DNA of 64,000 bases, taken from contig JADJHR010000005.1 of NCBI GenBank assembly GCA_016707445.1, forward strand, positions 1-64,000. Direction: 5' to 3'. Shown in pieces: positions 31,967-41,229 of the stretch. Source of the stretch: Rubrivivax sp. GTDB lineage: Bacteria > Pseudomonadota > Gammaproteobacteria > Burkholderiales > Burkholderiaceae_C. The position numbers and the translations under genes are program-made. The stretch's first letter is position 1. Every line of letters begins with the position of its first letter. Below the pieces are notes generated by a model. The model saw nothing but the letters and a program-made list of their open reading frames with translations. It ran no database searches and was not told the DNA's origin.

Positions 31967-32947
31967 TCAGGCGGGGTTCACGAGCAGCACCTTGCCCTGC
32001 ACCTGGCGCGTGTCCATGCGGGCATAGGCCTGCGCCAGGTCGGCCATCGGCAGCTTGCAGTCGATCGCGGGCTTGACCAGGCCCTGCGCGTACCACTGTG
32101 CCAGCTGCGCCATGCCCTGCGCAAAGGCCTTGGGCTCGCGGCGCACGAACTCACCCCAGAACACGCCGACGATCGAAGCGCCCTTGAGCAGCGGCAGGTT
32201 GAAGGGCAGGGCAGGGATGCCGCCGGTGGCAAAGCCGATCACCAGGTAGCGTCCGCGCCAGGCGATCGAGCGCAGCGCGGGCTCGGCCAGGTCGCCGCCC
32301 ACCGGGTCGTAGACGACGTCGGGCCCCTTGCCTTCGGTCAGCGACTTCAGCGCATCGCGCAGCGGGGTGGTGGTGTAGTTGATCGTCGCATCGGCACCCA
32401 GCCGGCTCAAAAACCCGCACTTGGCATCGCTGCTGGCGGCGGCAATCACGCGCGCGCCGGCGGCCTTGGCGATCTGCACCGCGGCCGTGCCCACGCCGCC
32501 GGCCGCGCCCAGTACCAGCACGGTCTCGCCCGGCCGCAGCGCGGCGCGGTCCATCAAGGCGTGGTGCGAGGTGCCGTAGGTGAAGGCAAATGCCGCACCG
32601 TCGTCGAGGTCGAAGCCCGGCGGCAGCGGCAGCACGCGTGCGGCCGGCATCACGGCATGGCTGCCGAAGGCGCCCGACGCCGCGATGCCGGCCACCGCAT
32701 CGCCCACCCTGAACTGCGTGACGCCTTCGCCCAAGGCCTCGATGCGGCCCGAGAACTCCGAACCGGGCACGAAGGGCAGCTCGGGCTTGATCTGGTACTT
32801 GCCGACGATGGTCAGTGAGTCGGGGAAGTTCAGGCTGGCGGCATGGATGCGGATGCGCACCTCGCCGGCCTTGGGCTCGGGCGTGGGCAGTTCGCGCCAC
32901 TTCAGCGCGTCGACGCCGTCCAGGGTTTCACACAGCCAGGCGTGCAT
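31967..32947 (-). CDS. NADPH:quinone oxidoreductase (zinc-independent MDR family)
   Basis: A 326-aa medium-chain dehydrogenase/reductase of the quinone-oxidoreductase type. The substrate domain begins MHAWLCETLDGVDALKWRELP, the nucleotide-binding loop is VLGAAGGVGTAAVQIAKA, and the catalytic zinc ligands of alcohol dehydrogenases are absent. The ATG at 32947 is preferred over 32959, because GGAGAAG formed by the upstream codons is well placed as its ribosome-binding sequence. It would reduce quinones or enones with NADPH. It is divergent from surE. Confidence 0.9.
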   Translation of the reverse strand: MHAWLCETLDGVDALKWRELPTPEPKAGEVRIRIHAASLNFPDSLTIVGKYQIKPELPFVPGSEFSGRIEALGEGVTQFRVGDAVAGIAASGAFGSHAVMPAARVLPLPPGFDLDDGAAFAFTYGTSHHALMDRAALRPGETVLVLGAAGGVGTAAVQIAKAAGARVIAAASSDAKCGFLSRLGADATINYTTTPLRDALKSLTEGKGPDVVYDPVGGDLAEPALRSIAWRGRYLVIGFATGGIPALPFNLPLLKGASIVGVFWGEFVRREPKAFAQGMAQLAQWYAQGLVKPAIDCKLPMADLAQAYARMDTRQVQGKVLLVNPA

Positions 32948-33070
32948 GGTCTTCTCCATCGGATGCGATTGAATTGCTCAGTGGCGCGGATCATACGGAG
33001 CCCACCCCATGCCGGCGCGTCGCCGACGCGACCGCCGCGGCCACGCAGCCCGGCTCCTACAATGAGTTGC

Positions 33071-33832
33071 ATGCACATCCTGATCGCCAACGACGATGGT
33101 TACCTCGCGCCCGGCATCGCGGCGCTGGTCAAGGCCTGCCAGGGCCTGGGTCGCATCGACGTGATCGCGCCCGAGCAGAACGCCAGCGGTACCAGCAATG
33201 CGCTCACGCTGACGCGGCCGCTGTCGGTGTTCGAGGCACGCGGCGAGCACGTGCAGGGTTTTCGCGTCGTCAACGGCACGCCGTCGGACTGCGTGCACGT
33301 GGCCCTCACCGGGCTGCTCGAACGCCGCCCCGACCTCGTTCTCTGCGGCATCAACAACGGCGCCAACATGGGCGACGACACGCTTTACTCGGGTACCGTG
33401 GCGGCGGCGATGGAAGGTTTTCTGTTCGGCATTCCGGCGATCGCGTTTTCACAGACCCGGCATGGCTGGGCCGAGCTCGATGCGGCTGCCGCCACCGCGC
33501 GCTCGATCATCGACCAGGTGCTGGCCCAGGGCCCGCCCGACAAGCCTTTTCTGCTCAACGTCAACATCCCCAACCTCGCCGATGCGGCCACGCGGCCGCG
33601 CCGCGTCACCCGCTTGGGCCGGCGCCATTCCAGTGCGCCAGTGATCCGCCAGCAAAGCCCGCGCGGCGACACCATCTACTGGATCGGCCCGGCCGGTGAT
33701 GCGCGTGAAGCCGGCGAAGGCACCGACTTTCATGCCGCAGCCCTGGGCGAGGTCTCGATCACGCCCTTGCAGGTCGACCTGACCGACCATGCCGATCGCC
33801 CCGCCTGGGAAGCCCGGTTTCATGGCGCCTGA
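33071..33832 (+). CDS. surE: 5'-nucleotidase SurE
   Basis: A 253-aa SurE with the metal-binding NDDG (N7-D8-D9-G10) at the start, S/N residues in SGTSNALT and the GINNGANMGDDTLYSGTVAAAMEG signature. It dephosphorylates nucleoside monophosphates and is linked to stationary-phase survival. It heads the conserved surE-pcm-nlpD cluster. The start is the ATG at 33071, since the family begins directly with MxILxxNDDG; the longer frame upstream is not homologous. Cytoplasmic. Confidence 0.97.
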   Translation: MHILIANDDGYLAPGIAALVKACQGLGRIDVIAPEQNASGTSNALTLTRPLSVFEARGEHVQGFRVVNGTPSDCVHVALTGLLERRPDLVLCGINNGANMGDDTLYSGTVAAAMEGFLFGIPAIAFSQTRHGWAELDAAAATARSIIDQVLAQGPPDKPFLLNVNIPNLADAATRPRRVTRLGRRHSSAPVIRQQSPRGDTIYWIGPAGDAREAGEGTDFHAAALGEVSITPLQVDLTDHADRPAWEARFHGA

Positions 33833-33861
33833 CGGGCGTTTGATCGCCACGTGAAGCCCGC

Positions 33862-34695
33862 GTGAACAAACCCGAGCGCAGCGCGCGTTTTCCGCTTGGC
33901 CTGCAGCATCTGCAGGCGGCGCAGCCTGCGCGCCGCGCCGAATTGCGGCCCACGCTGCGCCCGCAGGCGCCAGTGGACCATGCGGCCCGCGAGGCCACGC
34001 GCGACCCGAGTCGCCGCGCCAGTGCCAGCGGGCTGGGGCTGGACTCGGCCACCGTGCGCGCGCGCATGGTCGACCGGCTGCGCGCCGACGGCGTCGGCTG
34101 CGAACCGGTGTTGCAGGCCTTTGCGCGTGTCGAGCGCCATCGTTTCGTCGACTCGGCGCTGGCCACCCAGGCATACGAGGACACCAGCCTGCCGATCGGC
34201 CTGGGGCAGACGATCAGCAAGCCCTCGGTGGTGGCGCGCATGCTGGCGCTGCTGTACGAGTCGACCCTGGCGCGCGGTGCGGGCAACCTGGGCCGTGTGC
34301 TCGAGATCGGCACCGGCTGCGGCTACCAGACCGCGCTGCTGTCGCTGCTGTCGACCAGCGTGCTGTCGATCGAGCGGCTGCGACCGCTGCACGACAAGGC
34401 ACGGTCCAACCTGCACGGCTGGCGCCAGGGCGACATGCGGCTGCTGCACGGCGACGGCCGTCTGGGCCATGCGCCCTGGGCGCCGTACCAGCACATCGTG
34501 GCTGCTGCCGGTGGTGAGTCGGTGCCCGCGGCCTGGCTGGACCAGCTGGCCGAGGGCGGCCGCCTGGTGGCGCCGATGTTCGACGAGGCCGCTGGCGGGC
34601 AGGTGCTGCTGGTGCTCGACCGCACGGCCGATGGCTGGCGCGAGCGCCGCATCGGGGCCGTGCATTTCGTCCCCTTAAAATCCGGCCGCGAATGA
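33862..34695 (+). CDS. pcm: Protein-L-isoaspartate O-methyltransferase
   Basis: A 277-aa PCMT. The core begins near residue 65 (VRARMVDRLRADGV) and contains ALATQAYEDTSLPIGLGQTISKPSVVARM and the SAM-binding LEIGTGCGYQTALLS. It methylates isoaspartyl residues so that damaged proteins can be repaired. The N-terminal 60 residues are Arg/Ala/Pro-rich and outside the conserved fold, as in other Burkholderiales; the GTG start at 33862 is the first in frame, and a shorter start is possible. It overlaps nlpD by four bases. Confidence 0.95.
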   Translation: MNKPERSARFPLGLQHLQAAQPARRAELRPTLRPQAPVDHAAREATRDPSRRASASGLGLDSATVRARMVDRLRADGVGCEPVLQAFARVERHRFVDSALATQAYEDTSLPIGLGQTISKPSVVARMLALLYESTLARGAGNLGRVLEIGTGCGYQTALLSLLSTSVLSIERLRPLHDKARSNLHGWRQGDMRLLHGDGRLGHAPWAPYQHIVAAAGGESVPAAWLDQLAEGGRLVAPMFDEAAGGQVLLVLDRTADGWRERRIGAVHFVPLKSGRE

Positions 34696-35666
34696 ACCGC
34701 CAAACCCGACTGCTCCTGCACCGACCGCTGGCCGCGGCCGGGCTGCTGGGCGCGCTGCTCATGCTGGCCGCCTGTTCCAGCACGCCCAACCGCGCCCCGA
34801 TCGAAGAACGCCAGCCCCGGCCCCCCGTGGTTGCCGCGGCGCCGTTGGCGGCGGCCAGTGCTGCGACCACCGCTCTGCCCGACTCTGGCCGTACGCTGCC
34901 GGGCGCCGAAAACGCGGGCAAACCGGGCTTTTACACCGTCAAGCCGGGCGATACGCTGATCCGTATCGCGCTCGAGAACGGCCAGAACTGGCGCGACGTG
35001 CAGCGCTGGAACGGCATGGACAACCCCAATCTGGTGGAGGTGGGGCAGGTGTTGCGCGTGGCGCCGCCCGTGACCGAGGGCGCTGCCGTGACCCGTCCGG
35101 TCGCAGCTGCCGGGCGCGTCGACGCCAAGCCCCTGGATGCGCGTGCGCCCGGCGCGCCGGTGGCCTCGGTCACGGCCGGCAGTGCCGCCGTCACCAGCCC
35201 GGTGCCGGGCCCGGCCGGCAGCGCCGTGGCCGTGCCCGCCCCCGTTGCGGCTTCGGTGCCGCCGCCGGCCAAGCCGGCGTCACCGCGCGAAGGTGACGAT
35301 GATGTGAACTGGGCCTGGCCCACCGCCGGCACCGTGCTCGCGGGCTTCGACGAGGTGCGCAGCAAGGGCCTGGCGATCAGCGGCAAGGCCGGCGACCCGG
35401 TGCTGGCCGCCGCCGACGGCCGCGTGGTGTATGCCGGCTCGGGCCTGCGTGGATATGGCAACCTGGTGATCATCAAGCACAACGCCACCTACCTGACAGC
35501 TTACGCGCACAACCAGAGCCTGCTGGTCAAGGACGAGCAGGTGGTGCGTCGTGGGCAGAAGATTGCCGAGATGGGATCCAGCGACGCCGACCGCGTGCAG
35601 CTGCACTTCGAGATCCGCCGCCTGGGCGTGCCGATCGATCCGATGCGGCTGCTGCCGCCGCGCTGA
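34692..35666 (+). CDS. nlpD: Lipoprotein NlpD (LysM, degenerate M23 domain)
   Basis: A 324-aa lipoprotein with lipobox LLMLAAC (lipidated cysteine near residue 29), a LysM domain (FYTVKPGDTLIRIALENGQNWRDVQRWNGMDNPNLVEVGQVLRV), a Pro/Ala/Val-rich linker and an M23 domain. In the M23 part the zinc ligands are missing (no H-x3-D in the first motif, and LHFE without the preceding histidine), as in E. coli NlpD, which activates the amidase AmiC instead of cutting peptidoglycan. It anchors in the outer membrane. In most beta- and gammaproteobacteria rpoS follows; here it does not. Confidence 0.95.
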   Translation: MNRQTRLLLHRPLAAAGLLGALLMLAACSSTPNRAPIEERQPRPPVVAAAPLAAASAATTALPDSGRTLPGAENAGKPGFYTVKPGDTLIRIALENGQNWRDVQRWNGMDNPNLVEVGQVLRVAPPVTEGAAVTRPVAAAGRVDAKPLDARAPGAPVASVTAGSAAVTSPVPGPAGSAVAVPAPVAASVPPPAKPASPREGDDDVNWAWPTAGTVLAGFDEVRSKGLAISGKAGDPVLAAADGRVVYAGSGLRGYGNLVIIKHNATYLTAYAHNQSLLVKDEQVVRRGQKIAEMGSSDADRVQLHFEIRRLGVPIDPMRLLPPR

Positions 35667-35800
35667 GCCCGGCAGCTGCACCGCGCGAGGTCGCCACGGC
35701 GACATGGGCCCTGCTTAGCTAGGGCAATCGATGACTCGCCGCGCAGCCGCTACAGGCTAGCATCCGCCGCGTTCCGGTTTCCACGGGTCCAGGGGTCGTC

Positions 35801-36676
35801 TTGCAGGTTCTGCAACTCGTTATCAGCGGCATTGCACAAGGCTGCATCTACGGTCTGATTGCCTTGGGCTTCGTGCTCATCTACAAGGCCACCGAGACGG
35901 TCAGCTTCGCGCAGGGCGAGCTGATGATGGTGGGTGCGTTTCTCGGGCTGGTGCTGATGACGATGCTGGGCTGGCCGTTCTGGCTGGCGGTGCTGGCCAC
36001 GGTGCTGGCCATGGGCCTTTTCGGCGTGCTGACCGAAAGGCTGGTGATCCGGCCCATCCTGGGCCAGCCGGCCTTCTCGATCGTGATGCTGACCTTCGGC
36101 ATCGGCTACGTGGCGCGCGGTGCCATCACGATGATTCCCGGCATCGGCACTGAAACCCACACGCTGCCGGTGCCGTACAAGGACCAGGTGCTGCGCCTGG
36201 GTGAGTTGGTGCTCAACGTCGAGCAGCTGGTGGTCATCGGCGTCACCGTGCTGCTGTGCGGCGGGCTGTTCGTGCTGTTTCGCTTCAGCAAGGTGGGCAT
36301 CGCGATGCAGGCCAGCTCGCAGAACCAGCTGGCGGCCTACTACATGGGCATCCCGGTGCAACGCCTGAACGGGTTGGTGTGGGGCCTGGCAGCGGCCGTG
36401 GCCGCTGTGGCCGGGCTGCTGCTGGCGCCGATCACCTTCGTGCACGCGAACATGGGCTTCATCGGATTGAAGGCCTTTCCGGCCGCGGTGGTGGGCGGCT
36501 TCGGCAGCCTGCCCGGCGCAATCGTCGGCGGGCTGGTGATCGGCATCGTCGAATCCTTGTCGGGCTTCTACCTGCCCGAAGGCTTCAAGGACATCGCCGC
36601 CTACGTGGTGGTGCTGCTCATGCTGATGCTCAAACCGAACGGTCTGTTCGGTGAAACCATGCGCAAGAAGGTGTAG
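35801..36676 (+). CDS. livH: Branched-chain-type ABC transporter permease LivH
   Basis: A 291-aa permease with eight or so membrane helices and the family motif GELMMVGAFLG near the N-terminus plus AYYMGIPVQRLNGLVWGLAAAVAAVAGLLLAP. The start is TTG at 35801 with AGGGG eight bases upstream; no ATG is available and the protein begins with the expected helix. It forms the heterodimeric channel with LivM. First gene of the operon livH-livM-livG-livF-(acyl-CoA synthetase)-livK. Such transporters carry branched-chain amino acids, but many Burkholderiales copies next to CoA ligases carry aromatic or other organic acids. Confidence 0.93.
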   Translation: MQVLQLVISGIAQGCIYGLIALGFVLIYKATETVSFAQGELMMVGAFLGLVLMTMLGWPFWLAVLATVLAMGLFGVLTERLVIRPILGQPAFSIVMLTFGIGYVARGAITMIPGIGTETHTLPVPYKDQVLRLGELVLNVEQLVVIGVTVLLCGGLFVLFRFSKVGIAMQASSQNQLAAYYMGIPVQRLNGLVWGLAAAVAAVAGLLLAPITFVHANMGFIGLKAFPAAVVGGFGSLPGAIVGGLVIGIVESLSGFYLPEGFKDIAAYVVVLLMLMLKPNGLFGETMRKKV

Positions 36677-36682
36677 GTCAGC

Positions 36683-37759
36683 ATGCGCTTCACCTTCAAG
36701 ACCCGCTACGAGCAGGACCTCAACCTCGCCAAGCACGGCGGGCACCGGTTCTGGTATTCGCTGCTGCTGCTCGTGCTGGCGGCGTCGCCGTGGCTGATCT
36801 CCGAGTACGCGCTGGCGCAGCTGACCTTCGTGCTGATCTACGGCATCGTCGGTCTGGGGCTGATGCTGCTGGCCGGTTTCACGGGCTTGTTTTCGATCGG
36901 CCACGCGGCTTTTCTAGGCGTCGGTGCCTATACCGAGGCCGTGCTCGTCAACGCCGGCCTGCCGTTCCCGCTGGCGTTGGCGGCGGCGGCGCTGCTGTCG
37001 GCCGCGGTGGGTGTGGTGGTGGGGCTGCCGGCGCTGCGCGTCAAGGGCATGTACCTGGGCATCTCGACGATGGCCTTCGGCTTCATCGTGGCCGAGGTCT
37101 TTGCGCGCTGGGAATCGCTGACCGGCGGCAACGCCGGCCTGCACGTGAAGGCGCCGCAGATCTTCGGCTGGGCACTGGACAGCGGGGTCGAGTTCTACTT
37201 CCTGTGTCTGCTGCTCGCCGTGGGCTCGACGCTGGCGGTGCTGAACCTGCTGCGGGCGCCCACCGGGCGCGCCTTCGTCGCCATCCGTGACTCTGAGATC
37301 TCGGCGCAGAGCATGGGCATCCACCTTGCCTACTACAAGACGCTGTCGTTCGCCGTGTCGGCGGCCCTGGCCGGGCTGGGCGGCGCGCTGTATGCGCACA
37401 TGATCAAGTTTCTCAGCCCCGACCAGTTCGACATCATCCAGTCGATCGACCTGCTGCTGATGGTGGTGATCGGTGGACTGGGCTCGGTGCACGGCGCTTT
37501 TCTGGGGGCGATCTTCCTGATCACCATGCCGCAGGTCATCGGCGCCGGCAAGGGCCTGCTGCCCGATGCCATCGGCCAGGCACCGGGGCTGAAGGCCGCG
37601 GTCTACGGGATCGTGCTGATCGCCTTCGTGCTGTTCGAGCCGATGGGGCTGTACGGTCGCTGGCTCAAGGTGCGCACCTTCTTCTCGATCTTCCCCTTCT
37701 ACCGGCGCGGCATGTTCAAGCGGCAGAAGTCGTTCCAGAAATCCGATCGCCTGCGATGA
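36683..37759 (+). CDS. livM: Branched-chain-type ABC transporter permease LivM
   Basis: A 358-aa permease, about ten helices, with the signature GLMLLAGFTGLFSIGHAAFLGVGAY and GRAFVAIRDSEISAQSMGIHLAYYKTLSFAVSA (the EAA-like coupling loop). It pairs with LivH in the inner membrane. Seven bases separate it from livH, and its stop overlaps the livG start by ATGA, so translation is likely coupled. A basic C-terminal tail (RRGMFKRQKSFQKSDRLR) extends into the cytoplasm. Confidence 0.95.
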   Translation: MRFTFKTRYEQDLNLAKHGGHRFWYSLLLLVLAASPWLISEYALAQLTFVLIYGIVGLGLMLLAGFTGLFSIGHAAFLGVGAYTEAVLVNAGLPFPLALAAAALLSAAVGVVVGLPALRVKGMYLGISTMAFGFIVAEVFARWESLTGGNAGLHVKAPQIFGWALDSGVEFYFLCLLLAVGSTLAVLNLLRAPTGRAFVAIRDSEISAQSMGIHLAYYKTLSFAVSAALAGLGGALYAHMIKFLSPDQFDIIQSIDLLLMVVIGGLGSVHGAFLGAIFLITMPQVIGAGKGLLPDAIGQAPGLKAAVYGIVLIAFVLFEPMGLYGRWLKVRTFFSIFPFYRRGMFKRQKSFQKSDRLR

Positions 37760-38565
37760 GCACCGACACCACCCCTTTGCTCAGCGCGCGCGATCTCAGC
37801 GTGCGCTTCGGTGGCGTGCTGGCCGTCAACCAGGTCAGCTTCGATGTGCGGCGCGGTGAGGTCTTCACGCTGATTGGCCCCAACGGCGCCGGCAAGACCA
37901 CGGTCTTCAACCTCATCAGCCGCATCTACACGCCCACGGGCGGCAGCATCCATTTCGACGGTATCGAGCTGACGCAGCGTGCCGCGCACGAGGTGGCGTC
38001 GATGGGCGTTGCACGCACCTTCCAGAACATCGAGCTGTTCGAGCACGCCAGCGTGCTGCAGAACCTGCTGATCGGCCGCCACACGCACCGTCGCAGCGGC
38101 TTCTGGGCCGATCTGATGTTCACCGCGTCGGCGCGCAAGGCGGCGTTGCACGACCGCGAGCAGGTCGAGCGCGTGATCGATTTTCTCGACCTGCAGCACC
38201 ACCGCGACACGCTGATCGCGGGCCTGCCGTATGGCGTGCGCAAGGTGGTCGAGCTGGCGCGCGCGCTGTGCGTCGAGCCGCAGCTGCTGTTGCTGGACGA
38301 ACCCTCGTCGGGCCTGAACGTCGAGGAGACCGACGACATGGCCTTCTGGATCGACGACATCCGCCGCGAATACGGCATCACGGTGCTGATGGTCGAGCAC
38401 GACATGTCGCTGGTGTCCAAGGTGTCCGACCGCGTGCTGGCGATGAACCAGGGCGAGGTGCTGGCGCAGGGGTCGCCGGCCGAGGTGCAGGTCCACCCGG
38501 GCGTGATCGAGGCCTACCTGGGATCGACGCACGATCTGTCCAGCCTGCGCAGGCCCTCAGCATGA
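37756..38565 (+). CDS. livG: ABC transporter ATP-binding protein LivG
   Basis: A 269-aa ATPase with Walker A GPNGAGKTT, Q-loop region and Walker B LLLLDEPSSGLN, and the LivG-type C-terminal helix QGSPAEVQVHPGVIEAYLG. The ABC signature is degenerate: where LSGGxQR is expected the sequence reads LPYGVRKVVELARAL, as is usual in LivG (LxYGxQRRLEIARAL). It couples ATP hydrolysis to transport with LivF. Overlaps livM and livF by four bases each. Confidence 0.95.
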   Translation: MSTDTTPLLSARDLSVRFGGVLAVNQVSFDVRRGEVFTLIGPNGAGKTTVFNLISRIYTPTGGSIHFDGIELTQRAAHEVASMGVARTFQNIELFEHASVLQNLLIGRHTHRRSGFWADLMFTASARKAALHDREQVERVIDFLDLQHHRDTLIAGLPYGVRKVVELARALCVEPQLLLLDEPSSGLNVEETDDMAFWIDDIRREYGITVLMVEHDMSLVSKVSDRVLAMNQGEVLAQGSPAEVQVHPGVIEAYLGSTHDLSSLRRPSA

Positions 38566-39335
38566 GCGACGATGTTCTGGTCCTGAGCAACGTGGAAAGC
38601 GCCTACGGCCCGATCCGCGCCATCCGCGGTGTCAGCCTGAAGGTGCGCCAGGGCGAGATCGCTACCGTGCTGGGCAGCAACGGTGCGGGCAAATCGACGA
38701 TCCTGAAGACCATCTCGGGCATCATCGACCCGCGCCGCGGCAGCGTGCATTTCAAGGGTACCGACATCACCGCCCGCGACCCGGCCGTCATCGTGCGCCT
38801 GGGCCTGGTGCAGGTGCCTGAGGGGCGCGAGGTCTTTCCGCTGCTGAGCGTGCACGACAACCTGCTGATGGGCGCCTACACGCGCAGCGACCGCGATGGT
38901 GTGGCGCGTGACATCGAACAGTCGTATGCCTACTTCCCGATCCTGAAGGAGCGAGCAAGGCAAGAGGCCGGCCTGCTGTCGGGCGGCCAGCAGCAGATGC
39001 TGGCGATCGCACGTGCGCTGGTCGCCAGCCCCGAGATGATCCTGCTCGACGAGCCCAGCCTGGGCTTGAGCCCGAAGCTCACGCAAGAGATCTTCGAGAT
39101 CGTGGTGCGCATCAACCGCGAACGCGGCACCACCATCCTGGTCGTCGAACAAAACGCCAACATGGCGCTCAACGTGGCCGACTACGGCTATGTGCTGGAA
39201 AACGGCCGCATCGTGATGGAAGACCGCTGTGCCGTGCTGCGCGAGAAGGACGACGTGAAAGAGTTCTACCTCGGCATGAAGGAAGCCGGCGTGCGCGGCG
39301 AGCGGCGCTGGAAGAAGAAGAAGACCTGGAGATGA
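38562..39335 (+). CDS. livF: ABC transporter ATP-binding protein LivF
   Basis: A 257-aa ATPase with Walker A GSNGAGKST, the ABC signature LLSGGQQQMLAIARAL, Walker B MILLDEPSLGLSP and the LivF-typical VPEGREVFPLLSVHDNLLMGAYTR. Start is the ATG at 38562 overlapping the livG stop; a longer frame covers livG and is rejected. The C-terminus is extended by a basic tail (GERRWKKKKTWR) not common in LivF. Four bases lie between its stop and the acyl-CoA synthetase gene. Confidence 0.95.
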   Translation: MSDDVLVLSNVESAYGPIRAIRGVSLKVRQGEIATVLGSNGAGKSTILKTISGIIDPRRGSVHFKGTDITARDPAVIVRLGLVQVPEGREVFPLLSVHDNLLMGAYTRSDRDGVARDIEQSYAYFPILKERARQEAGLLSGGQQQMLAIARALVASPEMILLDEPSLGLSPKLTQEIFEIVVRINRERGTTILVVEQNANMALNVADYGYVLENGRIVMEDRCAVLREKDDVKEFYLGMKEAGVRGERRWKKKKTWR

Positions 39336-39339
39336 CGGC

Positions 39340-41199
39340 ATGAGCGGACTCTGGGATCTGGCGAAGTGGCAGCCATCGGACAAGGTGTTGATGGCCGGCG
39401 ACACCCTGCCGCAGCTGTTCAGCAACGCGGTTCGTGCGCGCGGCGACAAGGTCTGGATGCGCGAGAAGCAGCTCGGCATCTGGCGCGAATGGACCTGGGC
39501 CGGCGCGGCGCAGGCGGTGCGCGAGATCACGATGGGCCTGGCCTCGATCGGCCTGCAGCCCGGGCAGACGGCATCGATCCTGTCCAACACCGTGGTCGAA
39601 TGGGTGCTGGCCGACCTGGGCGTGCTGTGCGCCGGCGGTGTCAGCAACGGCATCTATCCGACCGACAGTGCGTCACAGGTCGAGTACCTGTGTGCCGACT
39701 CCGCCACCCGCGTCGTCTTCGTCGAGGATGAAGAGCAGCTCGACAAGGTGCTCGAGGTGCGCGAACGGCTGCCGCAGCTGCAGTGGATCGTGGTCATCGA
39801 CATGGATGGCCTGCGCGATTTTGCAGACCCGCAGGTCATCAGTCTGGCGGCACTGCGCGAGCGTGGCGCGGCCTTCGACCGCGATCATCCCGCAGAGTTC
39901 GACCGCCGGGCGGCCAGCCGCGGCGCCGACGACCTGGCGATCCTGGTCTACACCTCGGGCACCACCGGCAAACCCAAGGGCGCGATGCATCTGCACGGCG
40001 CGGTGACCTGGACGCTGCGCCAGATCAACCTCGGCCTGCCGCAGGTCGAGGGCGACGAGCGCATGTGCTTCCTGCCGCTGTGCCACATCGCCGAACGCAT
40101 GATCGGCGCCTTCTCGTCGATCTATGCCGGGTCGGTGCTGAACTTCGTCGAGAATCCCGATACCGTGCCCGAGAACGTGCGCGAGATCGCACCGACCATC
40201 TTCTTTGCGGTGCCGCGGGTGTGGGAGAAGTTCTATTCGGCCGTGGTCATCGGCGTCAAGGAGGCCAGCCGCGTGCAGCAGCTGACCTACGCCTGGGCCA
40301 CCGGCGTCGGCGCCCGCGTGGCCGAGCGCGTGCTCGCCGGGCAGCCGGTGCCGGCGGCGCTGAAGCTGCAATTCAGGCTGGCGCGCTGGCTGGCGCTGGA
40401 CAACGTGCGCAAGCTGGTCGGCATCCACCGCGCACGCTACCTGCTGACCGGCGCGGCGCCGATCTCGCCCGATCTGATCCGCTGGTACATGGCGCTGGGC
40501 GTGCCGATGCTCGAAGGCTGGGGCATGACCGAAACCTGCGCAACCGGCACCATCAACCGACCCGACGCCATCCGCATCGGCAGCATCGGCCGTGCCGTCG
40601 ACGGCGTCGAGGTGCGCCTCGACGACACGACGGGTGAGATCCTGTTGCGCGGCCGCAATGTCTTTGCAGGCTACCTGAACCAGCCCGAGAAGACCGCCGA
40701 GGCCATCGACGGCGACGGCTGGCTGCACACCGGCGACGTCGGCGAGGTCGACGCGCAAGGGTTCTTCCGCATCACCGACCGCATGAAGGACATCATCATC
40801 ACCGCGGGTGGCAAGAACGTGACGCCCAGCGAGTGGGAGAACGAGCTCAAGTTCTCGCCCTACATCACCGACGCGGTGATCATCGGCGACAAGCGCGCCT
40901 ATCTCACCGCGATCGTCATGATCGACCAGGAGAATGTCGAAAAGTACGCGCAGGACCACGACGTGCCGTTCAGCAACTACGCCAGCCTGGCCCGTGCGCC
41001 CGAAGTGCGTGCGCTGATCCAGTCCGAGGTCGACCGTGTCAACAACCGCTTTGCGCGCGTCGAGCAGGTCAAGAAATTCTGGCTGCTCGAGGCCCAGCTC
41101 GGCGCCGAGGACGAAGAGCTGACGCCGACCATGAAGCTCAAGCGCAAGCTGGTACAAGAGAAGTACGCGCCTCAGATCGAGGGCATGTACCAGCCCTGA
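39340..41199 (+). CDS. AMP-dependent (long-chain-type) acyl-CoA synthetase
   Basis: A 619-aa ANL enzyme of the FadD15/FACL type. The ATP loop is VYTSGTTGKPKGAM, then GWGMTETCATGTIN, TGDVGEVDAQGFFRITDRMKDIIITAGGKNVTPSEWENELK (hinge) and the end motif ELTPTMKLKRKLVQEKY. It sits inside the liv operon between livF and livK, which strongly suggests it activates the transported acid to its CoA ester on entry (inference). Fatty, phenylalkanoic or other aromatic acids are candidates; the sequence alone does not fix the substrate. Confidence 0.93.
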   Translation: MSGLWDLAKWQPSDKVLMAGDTLPQLFSNAVRARGDKVWMREKQLGIWREWTWAGAAQAVREITMGLASIGLQPGQTASILSNTVVEWVLADLGVLCAGGVSNGIYPTDSASQVEYLCADSATRVVFVEDEEQLDKVLEVRERLPQLQWIVVIDMDGLRDFADPQVISLAALRERGAAFDRDHPAEFDRRAASRGADDLAILVYTSGTTGKPKGAMHLHGAVTWTLRQINLGLPQVEGDERMCFLPLCHIAERMIGAFSSIYAGSVLNFVENPDTVPENVREIAPTIFFAVPRVWEKFYSAVVIGVKEASRVQQLTYAWATGVGARVAERVLAGQPVPAALKLQFRLARWLALDNVRKLVGIHRARYLLTGAAPISPDLIRWYMALGVPMLEGWGMTETCATGTINRPDAIRIGSIGRAVDGVEVRLDDTTGEILLRGRNVFAGYLNQPEKTAEAIDGDGWLHTGDVGEVDAQGFFRITDRMKDIIITAGGKNVTPSEWENELKFSPYITDAVIIGDKRAYLTAIVMIDQENVEKYAQDHDVPFSNYASLARAPEVRALIQSEVDRVNNRFARVEQVKKFWLLEAQLGAEDEELTPTMKLKRKLVQEKYAPQIEGMYQP

Positions 41200-41229
41200 T
41201 TTTCCCACCGAACCGAAGGAGATTCGACG

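Noticed and set aside
29658..32027. 789-aa plus-strand frame
   Set aside because: Antisense to the histidine kinase and response regulator, which carry clear domains; it is Gln/Arg-rich as expected of a GC-rich shadow.
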